Assembly (NCBI GenBank): GCA_016929365.1 | Contig: JAFGIZ010000239.1 | Coordinates: 1 to 18,557, forward strand | Reading direction: 5' to 3' | Length of the DNA: 18,557 nucleotides | Origin: Lentisphaerota bacterium | GTDB lineage: Bacteria; Verrucomicrobiota; Kiritimatiellia; UBA8416; JAFGIZ01 | Shown here: positions 1 through 7,034 of the stretch, in pieces | How positions within the stretch are numbered: position 1 is the first letter of the stretch | How the letters are laid out: each line of letters opens with the position of its first letter | Position numbers and translations under genes: made by a program | Notes under the pieces: generated by a model | Told to the model about the DNA's origin: nothing | Seen by the model: the letters and a program-made list of their open reading frames with translations, nothing else | The model's database searches: none

Positions 1-715
1 CCTGGAGCCGCGCGGAGAGGCTGCCGCTGCCGACGATCTTCAACGGATAGCCGGAGGCCGTGTACGCGCGGACGGCGAGGTCGATGCGCTTGTAGGGGAC
101 CAGGGCGGAGACGACGAGATCGAATCCCTGGTGTTGCGCCGGATCGGGGCCCGGTGTCCAGAGATCCGTGTTTACCGGCGGATAGACGACGTCGGCGTCG
201 CGGCCATAGAAGCGGCGGATACGGTCGCGGACGTGGCGGCTGATGGCCACGAAATGGTCCACGCGGGCGGCGGTGCGGCGGTCCCAGCGGCGCAGCGCGG
301 CGAGCAGGGGTTTGACGCACAGGGCTTTGAGCGGATTGCGCCCGAAGTAGTCTTCGTAAAACGTCCAGGCGTAGCGCATGGGGGTAAAGCAATAGCAGAC
401 GTGCCGCCCGCCCGGACGGACACGCAGGCTCTTGGCGACGCAATGGCTGGTGCTGATCAGCAGGTCTGCATCGGCGGCGGGCATGCGGGCGACGGCGGCG
501 GGAAAGAGCGGCAGGTAACGGCGATAATGCGCCATGATCCCGGGCACGGACTGCAGGAAAGACGTGTGAACACAATGCGCGTTGATAAGGTCGGATACCG
601 CCGAGCGATTATGAATCAGCGTATACAGCGGGGCGTCAGGATACTGCCGGCAGAGCAGTTCCAGGACGCGTTCGCCGCCGCGCATGCCCGTGAGCCAGTC
701 GTGGGCGAGGGCCAC
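1..715 (-). CDS. GT4-family glycosyltransferase, N-terminal part (runs off the left edge)
   Basis: Read leftward, the frame starts at a GTG at 713-715 (reads MALAHDWLTGMRGGERVLE) and stays open to base 1, giving 238 residues. The opening motif, then TSFLQSVPG, a YLPLF segment and STSHCVAKSL, match a GT4 subfamily of polysaccharide glycosyltransferases (mannosyltransferase-like). SALVPYKRIDLAVRAY near residue 210 marks the start of the donor-binding domain; the catalytic E-x7-E motif must lie beyond the edge. It should act in the cytoplasm, moving a nucleotide-activated sugar to a glycan precursor; donor and acceptor cannot be read. No ATG exists in frame between the preceding gene's stop (782) and the GTG, and no clear ribosome binding site precedes it, so the start rests on the conserved N-terminus. 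It is probably the last visible gene of the leftward glycan operon. Family certain, specificity unknown. Confidence 0.88.
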   Translation of the reverse strand, partial: MALAHDWLTGMRGGERVLELLCRQYPDAPLYTLIHNRSAVSDLINAHCVHTSFLQSVPGIMAHYRRYLPLFPAAVARMPAADADLLISTSHCVAKSLRVRPGGRHVCYCFTPMRYAWTFYEDYFGRNPLKALCVKPLLAALRRWDRRTAARVDHFVAISRHVRDRIRRFYGRDADVVYPPVNTDLWTPGPDPAQHQGFDLVVSALVPYKRIDLAVRAYTASGYPLKIVGSGSLSARLQ

Positions 716-750
716 GCGGGCGCCGGGCCGGGAATCGTGTTGTGGAAGAG

Positions 751-791
751 GGTTCAGGTTTCGGGTTTCAGGTTTCGGGTTTCAGGTTCCG
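751..791. repeat. Three tandem copies of a 14-bp repeat (GGTTTCAGGTTTCG)
   Basis: Three head-to-tail units: 751-763 (13 bp, one T missing), 764-777 (exact GGTTTCAGGTTTCG) and 778-791 (one change near the end). On the minus strand one frame reads LKPETRN-like peptides, a signature familiar from spurious small proteins of PVC-group and related genomes. The array fills most of the gap between the methyltransferase and the next glycosyltransferase, and its last unit supplies the methyltransferase stop codon (782-784) and final two codons. Function unknown; such arrays look like small dispersed repeats, not genes. Confidence 0.85.
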
Positions 792-2011
792 AGGGCGAGG
801 ATGGGTGTCCAGGCGAGCATGATGCCGAGTTCGCGGTCGTCGGGAAAGCCGAAAGCGCGGGGTTGCCAGGGCGCTGTATCGAGCGTCAGGCGCAGCGCGG
901 CCGCATTGCGCAAGGCGGGCGGAACGGTCAGGGTCAGGCAGGTGAATTCGCGGCCGGGCGGCAGGGTGAGCGGCGTTCGGGCGGCGGGGCCGTCCGGCGC
1001 GGCGGCCGGGTCGCCCAACGCGACGGTGCCGGTGCGGGCGGGCAGCTCGTCGGGTCCGAGTACGCCCGCGAGCAGGCGGAGCCGGCCGAGCCGGCCGGGC
1101 AGCGGATTCGGGAGCGTCAGGGCGGCGGAGCCGTGTGTCCAGCGGAACGGGTACGGCAGCGCGCGGCGCGAGCCGTCGGGCGGCGCCGCGTCGTGTTCGA
1201 GGTCTTCGAAGCCGTGCAGCTCCCGCCAGGTGTCGGGTGCGATCCATGCGGCCGGATCGGGTTTACGGGCGCGGAGCATGAGCGCGGGACGGAAAGGCGG
1301 GATGATCCCGGCCGCCAGCCGGAGCGCGGCCGCGCCGGCAAACCGGTCGACCCGGGGCAGTTTGCGAAGCAGCGTGTGCGGGCCGGGCAGCCAGCAGCTG
1401 CTGTAGACCCGCCGTTCGACGCGGAACCGGTAACGCCGGCGCGTCTGCGTTTCCAGCAGGCTGCGCAGTTCGCGCGCCGTATACTCGCGAAAGTGGGTAT
1501 ACGAGAGACGCGGGGGAAAGAGGATCTCGAGCGGGGCATCCAGCGGGCGGTGGAGGGAACGGCCGCGCAGGAGGGCCGCGATCTTGCCGGCGTCGGCCAG
1601 GTTGGGGGTCGTCAGGATCAGCACACCGCCGGGTTTCAGTACGCGGAAGATTTCCTCCAGTGCGGCGAACGGATCGCGGTAGCAGTGCTCGAGCACCTCG
1701 CAGAACAGCACGGTGTCGAAGGCGTCGTCGGGAAAGGGAAACGGGTCCGTTTCGATATCCGCGCGGGCGACGCGGATGTCCGCGCGTTCCATGCGCTCGC
1801 GAAACGCCGCGGGCGGCGCGAGGTTGCTCAGGCCGGTGACCGCGTAACCGGCGTCGCGCGCCTGGAGGGCGAGGTGCCCGGGCATGATGCCCACGTCGAG
1901 AAGGGCCGCGCCGGGCGCGGGCGGCGGCAGGAGGCGGAGCGTCTCGGCATAGCGGCGCCGGTGGCGCGCGTAGTAGGGGCGTTCGGCCGAAGGCAGGGAG
2001 GCGGCATTCAC
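782..2011 (-). CDS. SAM-dependent class I methyltransferase with extra C-terminal domain
   Basis: 409 residues. Residues about 35-140 form a Methyltransf_11-type Rossmann domain: motif I LLDVGIMPGH (37-46), acidic ADIETD (84-89), FDTVLFCEVLEH (98-109) and VLKPGGVLILTTPN (124-137). Motif I departs from the usual DxGxGxG: IMP replaces CGxG. From about residue 270 a second, strand-rich region runs to the end, closing with GFPDDRELGIMLAW; similar tails (…DDRxLG…) occur on some polysaccharide-cluster proteins, suggesting a sugar-binding or assembly module, but this is inference. The start is a GTG whose GTGA overlaps the stop of the upstream glycosyltransferase, implying coupled translation. It probably methylates a sugar or glycan end, or a lipid-linked intermediate; the substrate cannot be read. 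The stop codon lies in the 14-bp tandem repeat. Confidence 0.88.
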   Translation of the reverse strand: MNAASLPSAERPYYARHRRRYAETLRLLPPPAPGAALLDVGIMPGHLALQARDAGYAVTGLSNLAPPAAFRERMERADIRVARADIETDPFPFPDDAFDTVLFCEVLEHCYRDPFAALEEIFRVLKPGGVLILTTPNLADAGKIAALLRGRSLHRPLDAPLEILFPPRLSYTHFREYTARELRSLLETQTRRRYRFRVERRVYSSCWLPGPHTLLRKLPRVDRFAGAAALRLAAGIIPPFRPALMLRARKPDPAAWIAPDTWRELHGFEDLEHDAAPPDGSRRALPYPFRWTHGSAALTLPNPLPGRLGRLRLLAGVLGPDELPARTGTVALGDPAAAPDGPAARTPLTLPPGREFTCLTLTVPPALRNAAALRLTLDTAPWQPRAFGFPDDRELGIMLAWTPILALGT

Positions 2012-3156
2012 AGGCTGTTATAGACGGCGAGGGTTTCGTCGGCGGCGCGCTGCCAGGTGAACTGTGCGGCGCGGTCGAGGCCTTTCCGGGAAAGGCTGTT
2101 CCAGAGATCGGGCTCGGTCAGCACGCGGCGGATGCGGTCGGCGTAGGCATCCACGTCGTCGGGGTCGACCAGCAGCGCCGCGTCGCCCGCCACCTCGGGC
2201 AGCGAGGCGGCGTTACTGCTGACTACGGGCAGGCCGCAGGCCATGGCCTCGAGGATCTGCAGGCCGAAGCCTTCGTAGCGCGACGGGTGGACGAGCAGGT
2301 CGGCCTGCTGGTAGTAATGCACAAGATCTTCTTCGGGCAGGTATCCGGTCCATTTGACGCGTTCGTGAACGCCCAGTTCGCGGGCGAGGCGCGCGGCTTC
2401 CGGGTAGCGGGGATCGGGCGAACCGGCGACGGTGAGGTTGACGGGGAAGGGCAGCGTATCCCGCACGCGGGCGAGGGCGGTGACGAGGGTCGGGAGGTTC
2501 TTATAGGGATCGGCGCGTCCCACGTAGAGCAGCGTGCGCGGCCCGTTCGCTTTGAACATCCGGCCGTCGGCCGGCTGCCGGAAGGCTTCGCCCACGCCGT
2601 TATAGACGACGCGTACCTTGGCTTCGGCCTGCGGCCGGATGCGAAGGTGGCGGATGACGTCCCGGCGGGAGGTTTCGCTGACGGTGATGACGGCGTCGGC
2701 GCGGGCGCCGACTTCCTGCATGATGCCCCGGAACAGCGGGAGAATCCGGGTTTTCTTCGCTTTCGGGGCGTGGTCGGGCATGACGAGGGGAATCACGTCG
2801 TGGATGGTCGCGACGCAGCGGATCTTTCCGGGGCGGTGCCGCGGGAAGGCGAGAAAGGGCACGAGGTAATTCGGGGTATGGTACACGTCGAGGCCTTCCC
2901 GGCGCAGCGCCGGGGGCAGCCGGCCCTGGCCCTGGAGAGAAAAGACGCCGTAGGGCAGCATGCGGAGCGTCACGTTGGACACTTCGTTGAGTCCGGCTCG
3001 CTGCGTTGTGCGCTGCAGGACATGTTCGTTGTCGAAGAAGACGACGAACTCGATGTCCGGCGCGCGGCGGACGAGCGCGCGGAGGAGGGAGCGGGTATAG
3101 GCGCCGATCCCGGATATCTGCGGAAAAATCCAGCGAGCGTCGATGCCGACTTTCAT
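2008..3156 (-). CDS. GT4-family glycosyltransferase
   Basis: 382 residues from ATG at 3156 (MKVGIDARWIF). A longer frame begins 30 bases upstream, but this ATG forms an ATGA overlap with the preceding gene's stop and begins exactly at the family's conserved first strand; GGGAGGT lies about 12 bases upstream. N-terminal GT-B half: SGIGAYTRSLL (15-25), VYHTPNYLVPF (91-101), TIHDVIPL (117-124) and ADAVITVSETSRRDV (153-167). Donor half: YVGRADPYKNLPTLV (211-225) and EGFGLQILE (295-303), the E-x7-E motif of retaining GT4 enzymes, followed by AMACGLPVV. No signal peptide or membrane helix is apparent, so it is cytoplasmic or membrane-associated. It closely resembles the upstream neighbour in layout, suggesting the two add successive sugars to one glycan. 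Its own TGA overlaps the methyltransferase GTG. Confidence 0.92.
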   Translation of the reverse strand: MKVGIDARWIFPQISGIGAYTRSLLRALVRRAPDIEFVVFFDNEHVLQRTTQRAGLNEVSNVTLRMLPYGVFSLQGQGRLPPALRREGLDVYHTPNYLVPFLAFPRHRPGKIRCVATIHDVIPLVMPDHAPKAKKTRILPLFRGIMQEVGARADAVITVSETSRRDVIRHLRIRPQAEAKVRVVYNGVGEAFRQPADGRMFKANGPRTLLYVGRADPYKNLPTLVTALARVRDTLPFPVNLTVAGSPDPRYPEAARLARELGVHERVKWTGYLPEEDLVHYYQQADLLVHPSRYEGFGLQILEAMACGLPVVSSNAASLPEVAGDAALLVDPDDVDAYADRIRRVLTEPDLWNSLSRKGLDRAAQFTWQRAADETLAVYNSL

Positions 3157-4262
3157 AGTGCGCGGTAGACCTCCCAGGTGCGGCATGCGGTGTTCTCCCA
3201 GCGGAACGAGGCGGCGTGGCGCCGTCCGGCCTCGATGCGCCCGGCGCGTTCGGCGTCATCGCGCAGCAACGCGCGCGCGGCGCCGGCCCAGGCGGCGGCG
3301 TCGAAGGCGGCGAGGATGCGGGCGCTGTCGCCCAGGACTTCGGACAGCGAGCCGCCGGCCGACGACAGAACGGGCGTCCCGCAGGCCATCGCTTCCAGCG
3401 GCGGAAACCCGAAGCCTTCGTAAAACGAGGTCTGGAGCAGAAGGCGGGCGCCGGCATAAAGCGCGGGCAGCGCCTCGTCCTCCACGTAGCGCAGCCGGCG
3501 GATCGCGGCGGCGCGCGGCGAGCGCCGGATACGCTCGAGGATGGGGCCGGTCTTCCAGCCGTCGCCGCCGGCGATGACCAGCAGGCCGTCGAAGTCGGTC
3601 AGCGCTTCGAACACGTCGATCAGAAAGGGGTAGTTCTTGCGCGGCTCGATGGTGCCGACGCTGAGCAGGTAGGGCCGGTCGATGTTGAGGGCTTCGAGCA
3701 CGGCGCGGGTGCGTGCCGGGGGCGGCGCGGTGAAATCGGCGGCGATGCCGTGATGGATCGGGAAGACGCGGTCATGCGGGACGCCCAGCAGGGCGATCAC
3801 TTCGTCGGCGGTAAAGCGGGAGACGGTAATGACGGCGTCGGCGCGGCGGACCGTATCGCCGATATGGGTGCGCAGGTAGCGAAGGTTGCGGTTTTCGACC
3901 GAGTCCGGGTGGCGGAGGAAGGCCAGGTCGTGGATTGTCACGGCCGTGCGCCCGCGCTTGAGCGGCGGGAGGATGAAGTTCGGAAAATGGTACACATCGG
4001 CGGGCCCGGCGAAGCGGTGATACGACGGGAACCCCGCGTATTTCCACAGGCCCTGCGCCGCGCGGCCCGGCATCCAGCGAACGTCGCGCGTATCGGCGCC
4101 CTCGACCGGAAAGGGCAGGCCGCGCCGCTTGAAATCGAAGTAAGAGAGGGTGAGCGTATCGGCGCCGGCCTGCGGCGCGAGGTGCCGGACGAGCTGCCGC
4201 GTATAGCGGCCTACCCCGGCCGGCCGTGTCACGGCGGATTGGATATCGACGCAGACGTTCAC
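3153..4262 (-). CDS. GT4-family glycosyltransferase, first gene of the leftward glycan operon
   Basis: 369 residues from a GTG at 4262 (reads MNVCVDIQSAVTRPAGVGRY). The frame stays open much further upstream, across the grpE-dnaJ region, but protein-like conservation begins only here and no ATG lies nearby. Motifs: GVGRYTRQLV (16-25), VYHFPNFILPP (90-100), TIHDLAFLRHP (109-119), ADAVITVSRFTADEV (141-155), LSVGTIEPRKNYPFLI (200-215) and EGFGFPPLEAMACGTPV (282-298), with glutamates 282 and 290 as the E-x7-E pair. SVGTIEPRKN is typical of mannosyl- and rhamnosyl-type GT4 enzymes, but the donor cannot be assigned. No strong Shine-Dalgarno precedes the GTG. The stop TGA overlaps the next ATG as ATGA, so the genes are probably translated together. 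It is divergent from grpE. Confidence 0.9.
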   Translation of the reverse strand: MNVCVDIQSAVTRPAGVGRYTRQLVRHLAPQAGADTLTLSYFDFKRRGLPFPVEGADTRDVRWMPGRAAQGLWKYAGFPSYHRFAGPADVYHFPNFILPPLKRGRTAVTIHDLAFLRHPDSVENRNLRYLRTHIGDTVRRADAVITVSRFTADEVIALLGVPHDRVFPIHHGIAADFTAPPPARTRAVLEALNIDRPYLLSVGTIEPRKNYPFLIDVFEALTDFDGLLVIAGGDGWKTGPILERIRRSPRAAAIRRLRYVEDEALPALYAGARLLLQTSFYEGFGFPPLEAMACGTPVLSSAGGSLSEVLGDSARILAAFDAAAWAGAARALLRDDAERAGRIEAGRRHAASFRWENTACRTWEVYRAL

Positions 4263-4302
4263 CGGCAGGGAGGGTACGGATTGAGCGGGGAAAAGTCGAG
4301 GG

Positions 4303-4332
4303 TTGAAGCGGCGGCCCGGTTGGTGGTATACA
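4303..4332 (+). promoter_or_regulatory. Candidate sigma70-type promoter of grpE-dnaJ-rsmE
   Basis: TTGAAG (4303-4308) and TATACA (4327-4332) are 18 bases apart in the 78-base gap between the divergent glycosyltransferase and grpE. Transcription would start about 4338-4341, at or next to the grpE ATG (4341), and no Shine-Dalgarno is visible before that ATG. No CIRCE-type inverted repeat (TTAGCACTC…GAGTGCTAA) was found, so HrcA control is not supported here. Judged from sequence match only. Confidence 0.45.
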
Positions 4333-4340
4333 TCGCGGTT

Positions 4341-5018
4341 ATGACGACGAAGAAAAAGCAGCGCAGACGGGACGAAAAGAAGGCGAAAGCGCGGTCCGAC
4401 GAGGCGCCGGACCCGGCGGTGGAGCCGGCTCCCGCACCGGACGCCGAGCCGGGCGGGGAGGACGCCGCCGAAACGGCGGAACCGGCCGCAGCGGATGTTG
4501 TGGAGGCGCCGCCAGAGACCGGGACGGAGCTGGACGCGTTGAACGACCGCTACCTGCGCCTGCGGGCGGATTTCGAGAATTTCCGGTCGCGCATGCAGCG
4601 CGAGAAGCATGGACTGTACCGCCGGGCGAACGAGGACATCATGCTCGAGTTGCTGCCGGTTTTGGATCACATGGAGCTGGCGCTGGAAGCGGCGGAGAAG
4701 CATGACGCCGATCCGTCGTTGATCGAGGGGTTCCGGCTGGTCTGGGAGCAGATGCTGGCCGCCTTGCGGAAGTTCGGCCTGACGCCGGTCGACGCGGAGG
4801 GGCAGCCGTTCGATCCGCACCTGCACGAGGCGATTTCGCACATTCCGTCGGAGCACGTTCCGGAGAACGAGGTCGTGGCGCAGGTGCGCCGCGGCTACAA
4901 GCTGGGCGAGAAACTGCTGCGGCCGGCGCAGGCCGCGGTTTCGAGCGGGCGCGGCGAGATGGAGACCGCGGGTTCCGGCGGCGGCGGGAGCGCGGACGGG
5001 GCCGGGGAGAAGGAGTAG
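4341..5018 (+). CDS. grpE: GrpE, nucleotide exchange factor of DnaK
   Basis: 225 residues. GrpE speeds ADP release from DnaK (Hsp70) and so drives its cycle in the cytoplasm. Residues 1-60 are a charged, disordered-looking extension (Lys/Arg-rich, then Ala/Pro/Glu-rich); 61-120 form the long dimeric coiled-coil helix (YLRLRADFENFRSRMQRE, 71-88); 130-200 form the C-terminal beta domain with GrpE signature elements FDPHLHEAI (157-165), GYKLGEKLLRPAQAAV (185-200). A Gly/Ser/Glu tail follows. The frame is open far upstream, but the ATG at 4341 is the first start after the divergent gene and gives a normal-length protein. dnaJ follows after 3 bases. dnaK is not in the window. Identification is firm; the start is slightly uncertain because no ribosome binding site precedes it. 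Confidence 0.95.
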   Translation: MTTKKKQRRRDEKKAKARSDEAPDPAVEPAPAPDAEPGGEDAAETAEPAAADVVEAPPETGTELDALNDRYLRLRADFENFRSRMQREKHGLYRRANEDIMLELLPVLDHMELALEAAEKHDADPSLIEGFRLVWEQMLAALRKFGLTPVDAEGQPFDPHLHEAISHIPSEHVPENEVVAQVRRGYKLGEKLLRPAQAAVSSGRGEMETAGSGGGGSADGAGEKE

Positions 5019-5021
5019 CGG

Positions 5022-6203
5022 GTGGTGGCGAAACGGGATTACTACGAACTGCTGGGCGTGAGCCGGTCGGCGACGGCGGAGGAGATCAAGAAGGCCTATC
5101 GCAAGATGGCCATGAAGTATCATCCGGACCGCAATCCGAACGACAAGGAAGCCGAGGACATGTTCAAGCAGGTGTCCGAGGCATACGAGGTGCTGAGCGA
5201 TCCCCGCAAGCGCGAGCAGTACGATCGGTTCGGGCACGAGGGCATGAAGTCCGCGTTCGGTCCCGGCGGGTTCGATTTTTCCCGGGACTTCACGCACAGC
5301 GCGGACCTGCAGGACATCCTCGGTTCGATTTTCGGCGAAGGCGGCGGGTTTTTTGACGAGTTTTTCGGGGGCGGGGGCGGCGCGCGGCGGCGGCCGCGGC
5401 GCGGACCGACGCGCGGGGCGGACCTGCGCTTCGACCTGGAGATCGACCTGGAAGAAGCGGCGTTCGGTTCGGAGCGCGAGATCACGCTGCCGATGTCGGA
5501 GGAATGCGGCGCCTGCAAGGGCACGGGCGTGGCGGGCAGCAAGGGCCGCGAAACGTGCCGCCATTGCGGCGGCCGCGGCGCGGTGATCTCGGGCGGCGGT
5601 TTTTTCCAGGTACGCCAGACCTGCCCGGTTTGCAACGGCACGGGTTCGGTGATCACGAATCCGTGCAAGACCTGCGGCGGGTCGGGCCGGGTCAAGTCGC
5701 GCCGCCGGCTGACTTTGCGGATTCCGAAAGGGGTGGAAACGGGGTCGCGCCTGCGCCTGGCAGGCAAGGGCGAAGGCGGCATACAGGGCGGGCCGGCGGG
5801 CGACCTGTACGTCGTGATGCACGTGCGCCGGCATGCCTTGTTCCGGCGGGACGGGGACGACCTGATGTGCGACGTGCCGGTTTCCTTTACGGAGGCGGCG
5901 CTGGGCGAGCAGATCCAGGTGCCGACCATTGACGGTTACGCGAAGCTCAAGCTGGCGCCCGGCACGGAAACGGGAAAGGTGTTCCGGTTGCGCGGCAAAG
6001 GCATGCCGAACGTGGAAGGGCGCGGCCGGGGCGACCTGCACGTGCGGATCGTGGCCGAAGTTCCGAGCCGCCTGAGCTCCCGTCAGAAAGAGCTCCTGGA
6101 AGCGCTGGGCGAAAGCTGGAGCGCTTCGAATTTTCCGACGCGGCGCCGCTTTGAGAAGCAGGTCGAACAGTTTTTCGAACGCAAGCAGGCGTTGGGCAAA
6201 TAG
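5022..6203 (+). CDS. dnaJ: DnaJ (Hsp40) cochaperone
   Basis: 393 residues. DnaJ delivers unfolded proteins to DnaK and stimulates its ATPase. All class A domains are present: J domain (5-70) with HPD at 34-36; Gly/Phe-rich linker (about 75-130) including DLQDILGSIFGEGGG and a GGGGG stretch; zinc domain with four CxxCxGxG repeats, cysteine pairs 162/165, 179/182, 201/204 and 215/218; then the two C-terminal substrate-binding domains (RLTLRIPKGVETGSRLRL; FRLRGKGMPN) and a dimerization tail. The start is a GTG at 5022; a second GTG at 5025 would give the more usual MAKRDYYELLGV. AGAAGGAG at 5008-5015 serves either. The gene starts 3 bases after grpE, so the two are cotranscribed. Length and motifs are normal for the family. 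Confidence 0.97.
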   Translation: MVAKRDYYELLGVSRSATAEEIKKAYRKMAMKYHPDRNPNDKEAEDMFKQVSEAYEVLSDPRKREQYDRFGHEGMKSAFGPGGFDFSRDFTHSADLQDILGSIFGEGGGFFDEFFGGGGGARRRPRRGPTRGADLRFDLEIDLEEAAFGSEREITLPMSEECGACKGTGVAGSKGRETCRHCGGRGAVISGGGFFQVRQTCPVCNGTGSVITNPCKTCGGSGRVKSRRRLTLRIPKGVETGSRLRLAGKGEGGIQGGPAGDLYVVMHVRRHALFRRDGDDLMCDVPVSFTEAALGEQIQVPTIDGYAKLKLAPGTETGKVFRLRGKGMPNVEGRGRGDLHVRIVAEVPSRLSSRQKELLEALGESWSASNFPTRRRFEKQVEQFFERKQALGK

Positions 6204-6251
6204 GGCGGGCGGCCGGCTCCGCTTTCCTGCGCCGCCGGCGGGTAACGCGCC

Positions 6252-7034
6252 ATGAACCGATGTTTTGCGGAACCGGAGCGCTGGGACGAGCGCGGTGTCG
6301 GCTTGTCGACCGGCGAGACCCATCACCTTTTGCGCGTGCTGCGGGCGCGGCCCGGAGAGCGGGTCGAGGTGTTGGACGGCGCCGGCCGGCGCGTCGCGGC
6401 GAATGTGCCGGAGGACGCCTCCGGGCGCGAACGGGAGGACGGGCTGCGGCTGCCGTATGCGGAAGCGCCGGAGCAGGTTCCGCGTGCGTGCGACGTGACG
6501 CTTATCCAGGCCCTGCCGAAGGGCCGGCGCATGGAGTGGATCCTCGAAAAAGCCGTCGAGCTGGGTGCGGCCCGGATCGTGCCGGTCGTGACGGCGCGCA
6601 CGGTGGTGCGTTTGAACGCGGGCGAGCGCATGCGCCGGGAAACGCGCTGGCGGCGTCTGATGCGGCAGGCCGTGACGCAGTCCGGCAATCCGTGGCTGCC
6701 GCGGCTGGAGCCCATTCGCGACCTGCCGGAGGCGCTGGCCGGGCTGGGGCCGCTGGACCTGTTCCTTGTCGGATCTCTACAGGCGCAGGCCGTCCCCTTC
6801 CGGGATGTATTGGGCCGCCTGCCGTCCGGGACCGCCGGGGCGGCGGGGGTCATGATCGGCCCGGAAGGCGACCTGGCGCCCGGCGAATACGCGGCCGCGG
6901 CGCGGGCGGGCGCCGTGCCCGTGAATTTCGGTGCGCTGACCCTGCGCGTCGAGACGGCGGCGCTGTACGCGTTGTCGGTGCTGGTTTACACGCTGGGCCG
7001 TGCGCGGCCGGGACCGGTTACGGAATCCCGATAA
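6252..7034 (+). CDS. rsmE: 16S rRNA m3U1498 methyltransferase RsmE
   Basis: 260 residues. RsmE methylates N3 of U1498 in 16S rRNA of the assembled 30S subunit, using SAM. The N-terminal PUA-like domain has HHLLRVLRARPGERVEVLDGAG (24-45); the C-terminal SPOUT (trefoil-knot) domain has LIQALPKGRRMEWILEKAVELG (84-105), RQAVTQSGNPWLP (138-150), MIGPEGDL (201-208) and LTLRVETAALYAL (229-241), the SAM-binding knot. GPEGDL replaces the common GPEGG(F/L) and is conservative. ATG at 6252 lies 48 bases after dnaJ, with only weak GGCGGG upstream. A dnaJ-rsmE (or prmA-rsmE) neighbourhood is common in bacteria. The 3' end overlaps the end of the convergent DUF2723 gene by 17 bases. Identification is firm. 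Confidence 0.95.
   Translation: MNRCFAEPERWDERGVGLSTGETHHLLRVLRARPGERVEVLDGAGRRVAANVPEDASGREREDGLRLPYAEAPEQVPRACDVTLIQALPKGRRMEWILEKAVELGAARIVPVVTARTVVRLNAGERMRRETRWRRLMRQAVTQSGNPWLPRLEPIRDLPEALAGLGPLDLFLVGSLQAQAVPFRDVLGRLPSGTAGAAGVMIGPEGDLAPGEYAAAARAGAVPVNFGALTLRVETAALYALSVLVYTLGRARPGPVTESR

Noticed and set aside
751..791. Short tandem repeat as a CRISPR array
   Set aside because: Units are 14 bp and directly adjacent with no spacers, and there are no cas genes.
131..2023. Plus-strand 630-residue frame over the glycosyltransferase and methyltransferase
   Set aside because: It is antisense to two proteins with clear conserved motifs and has no recognisable domain.
4263..6326. Minus-strand frame of 1057 residues running antisense across grpE, dnaJ and the start of rsmE into the glycosyltransferase
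   Set aside because: Only the last 369 residues (3153-4262) look like a protein. The rest is Arg/Ala/Pro/His-rich translation opposite well-identified genes, a GC-bias artefact.
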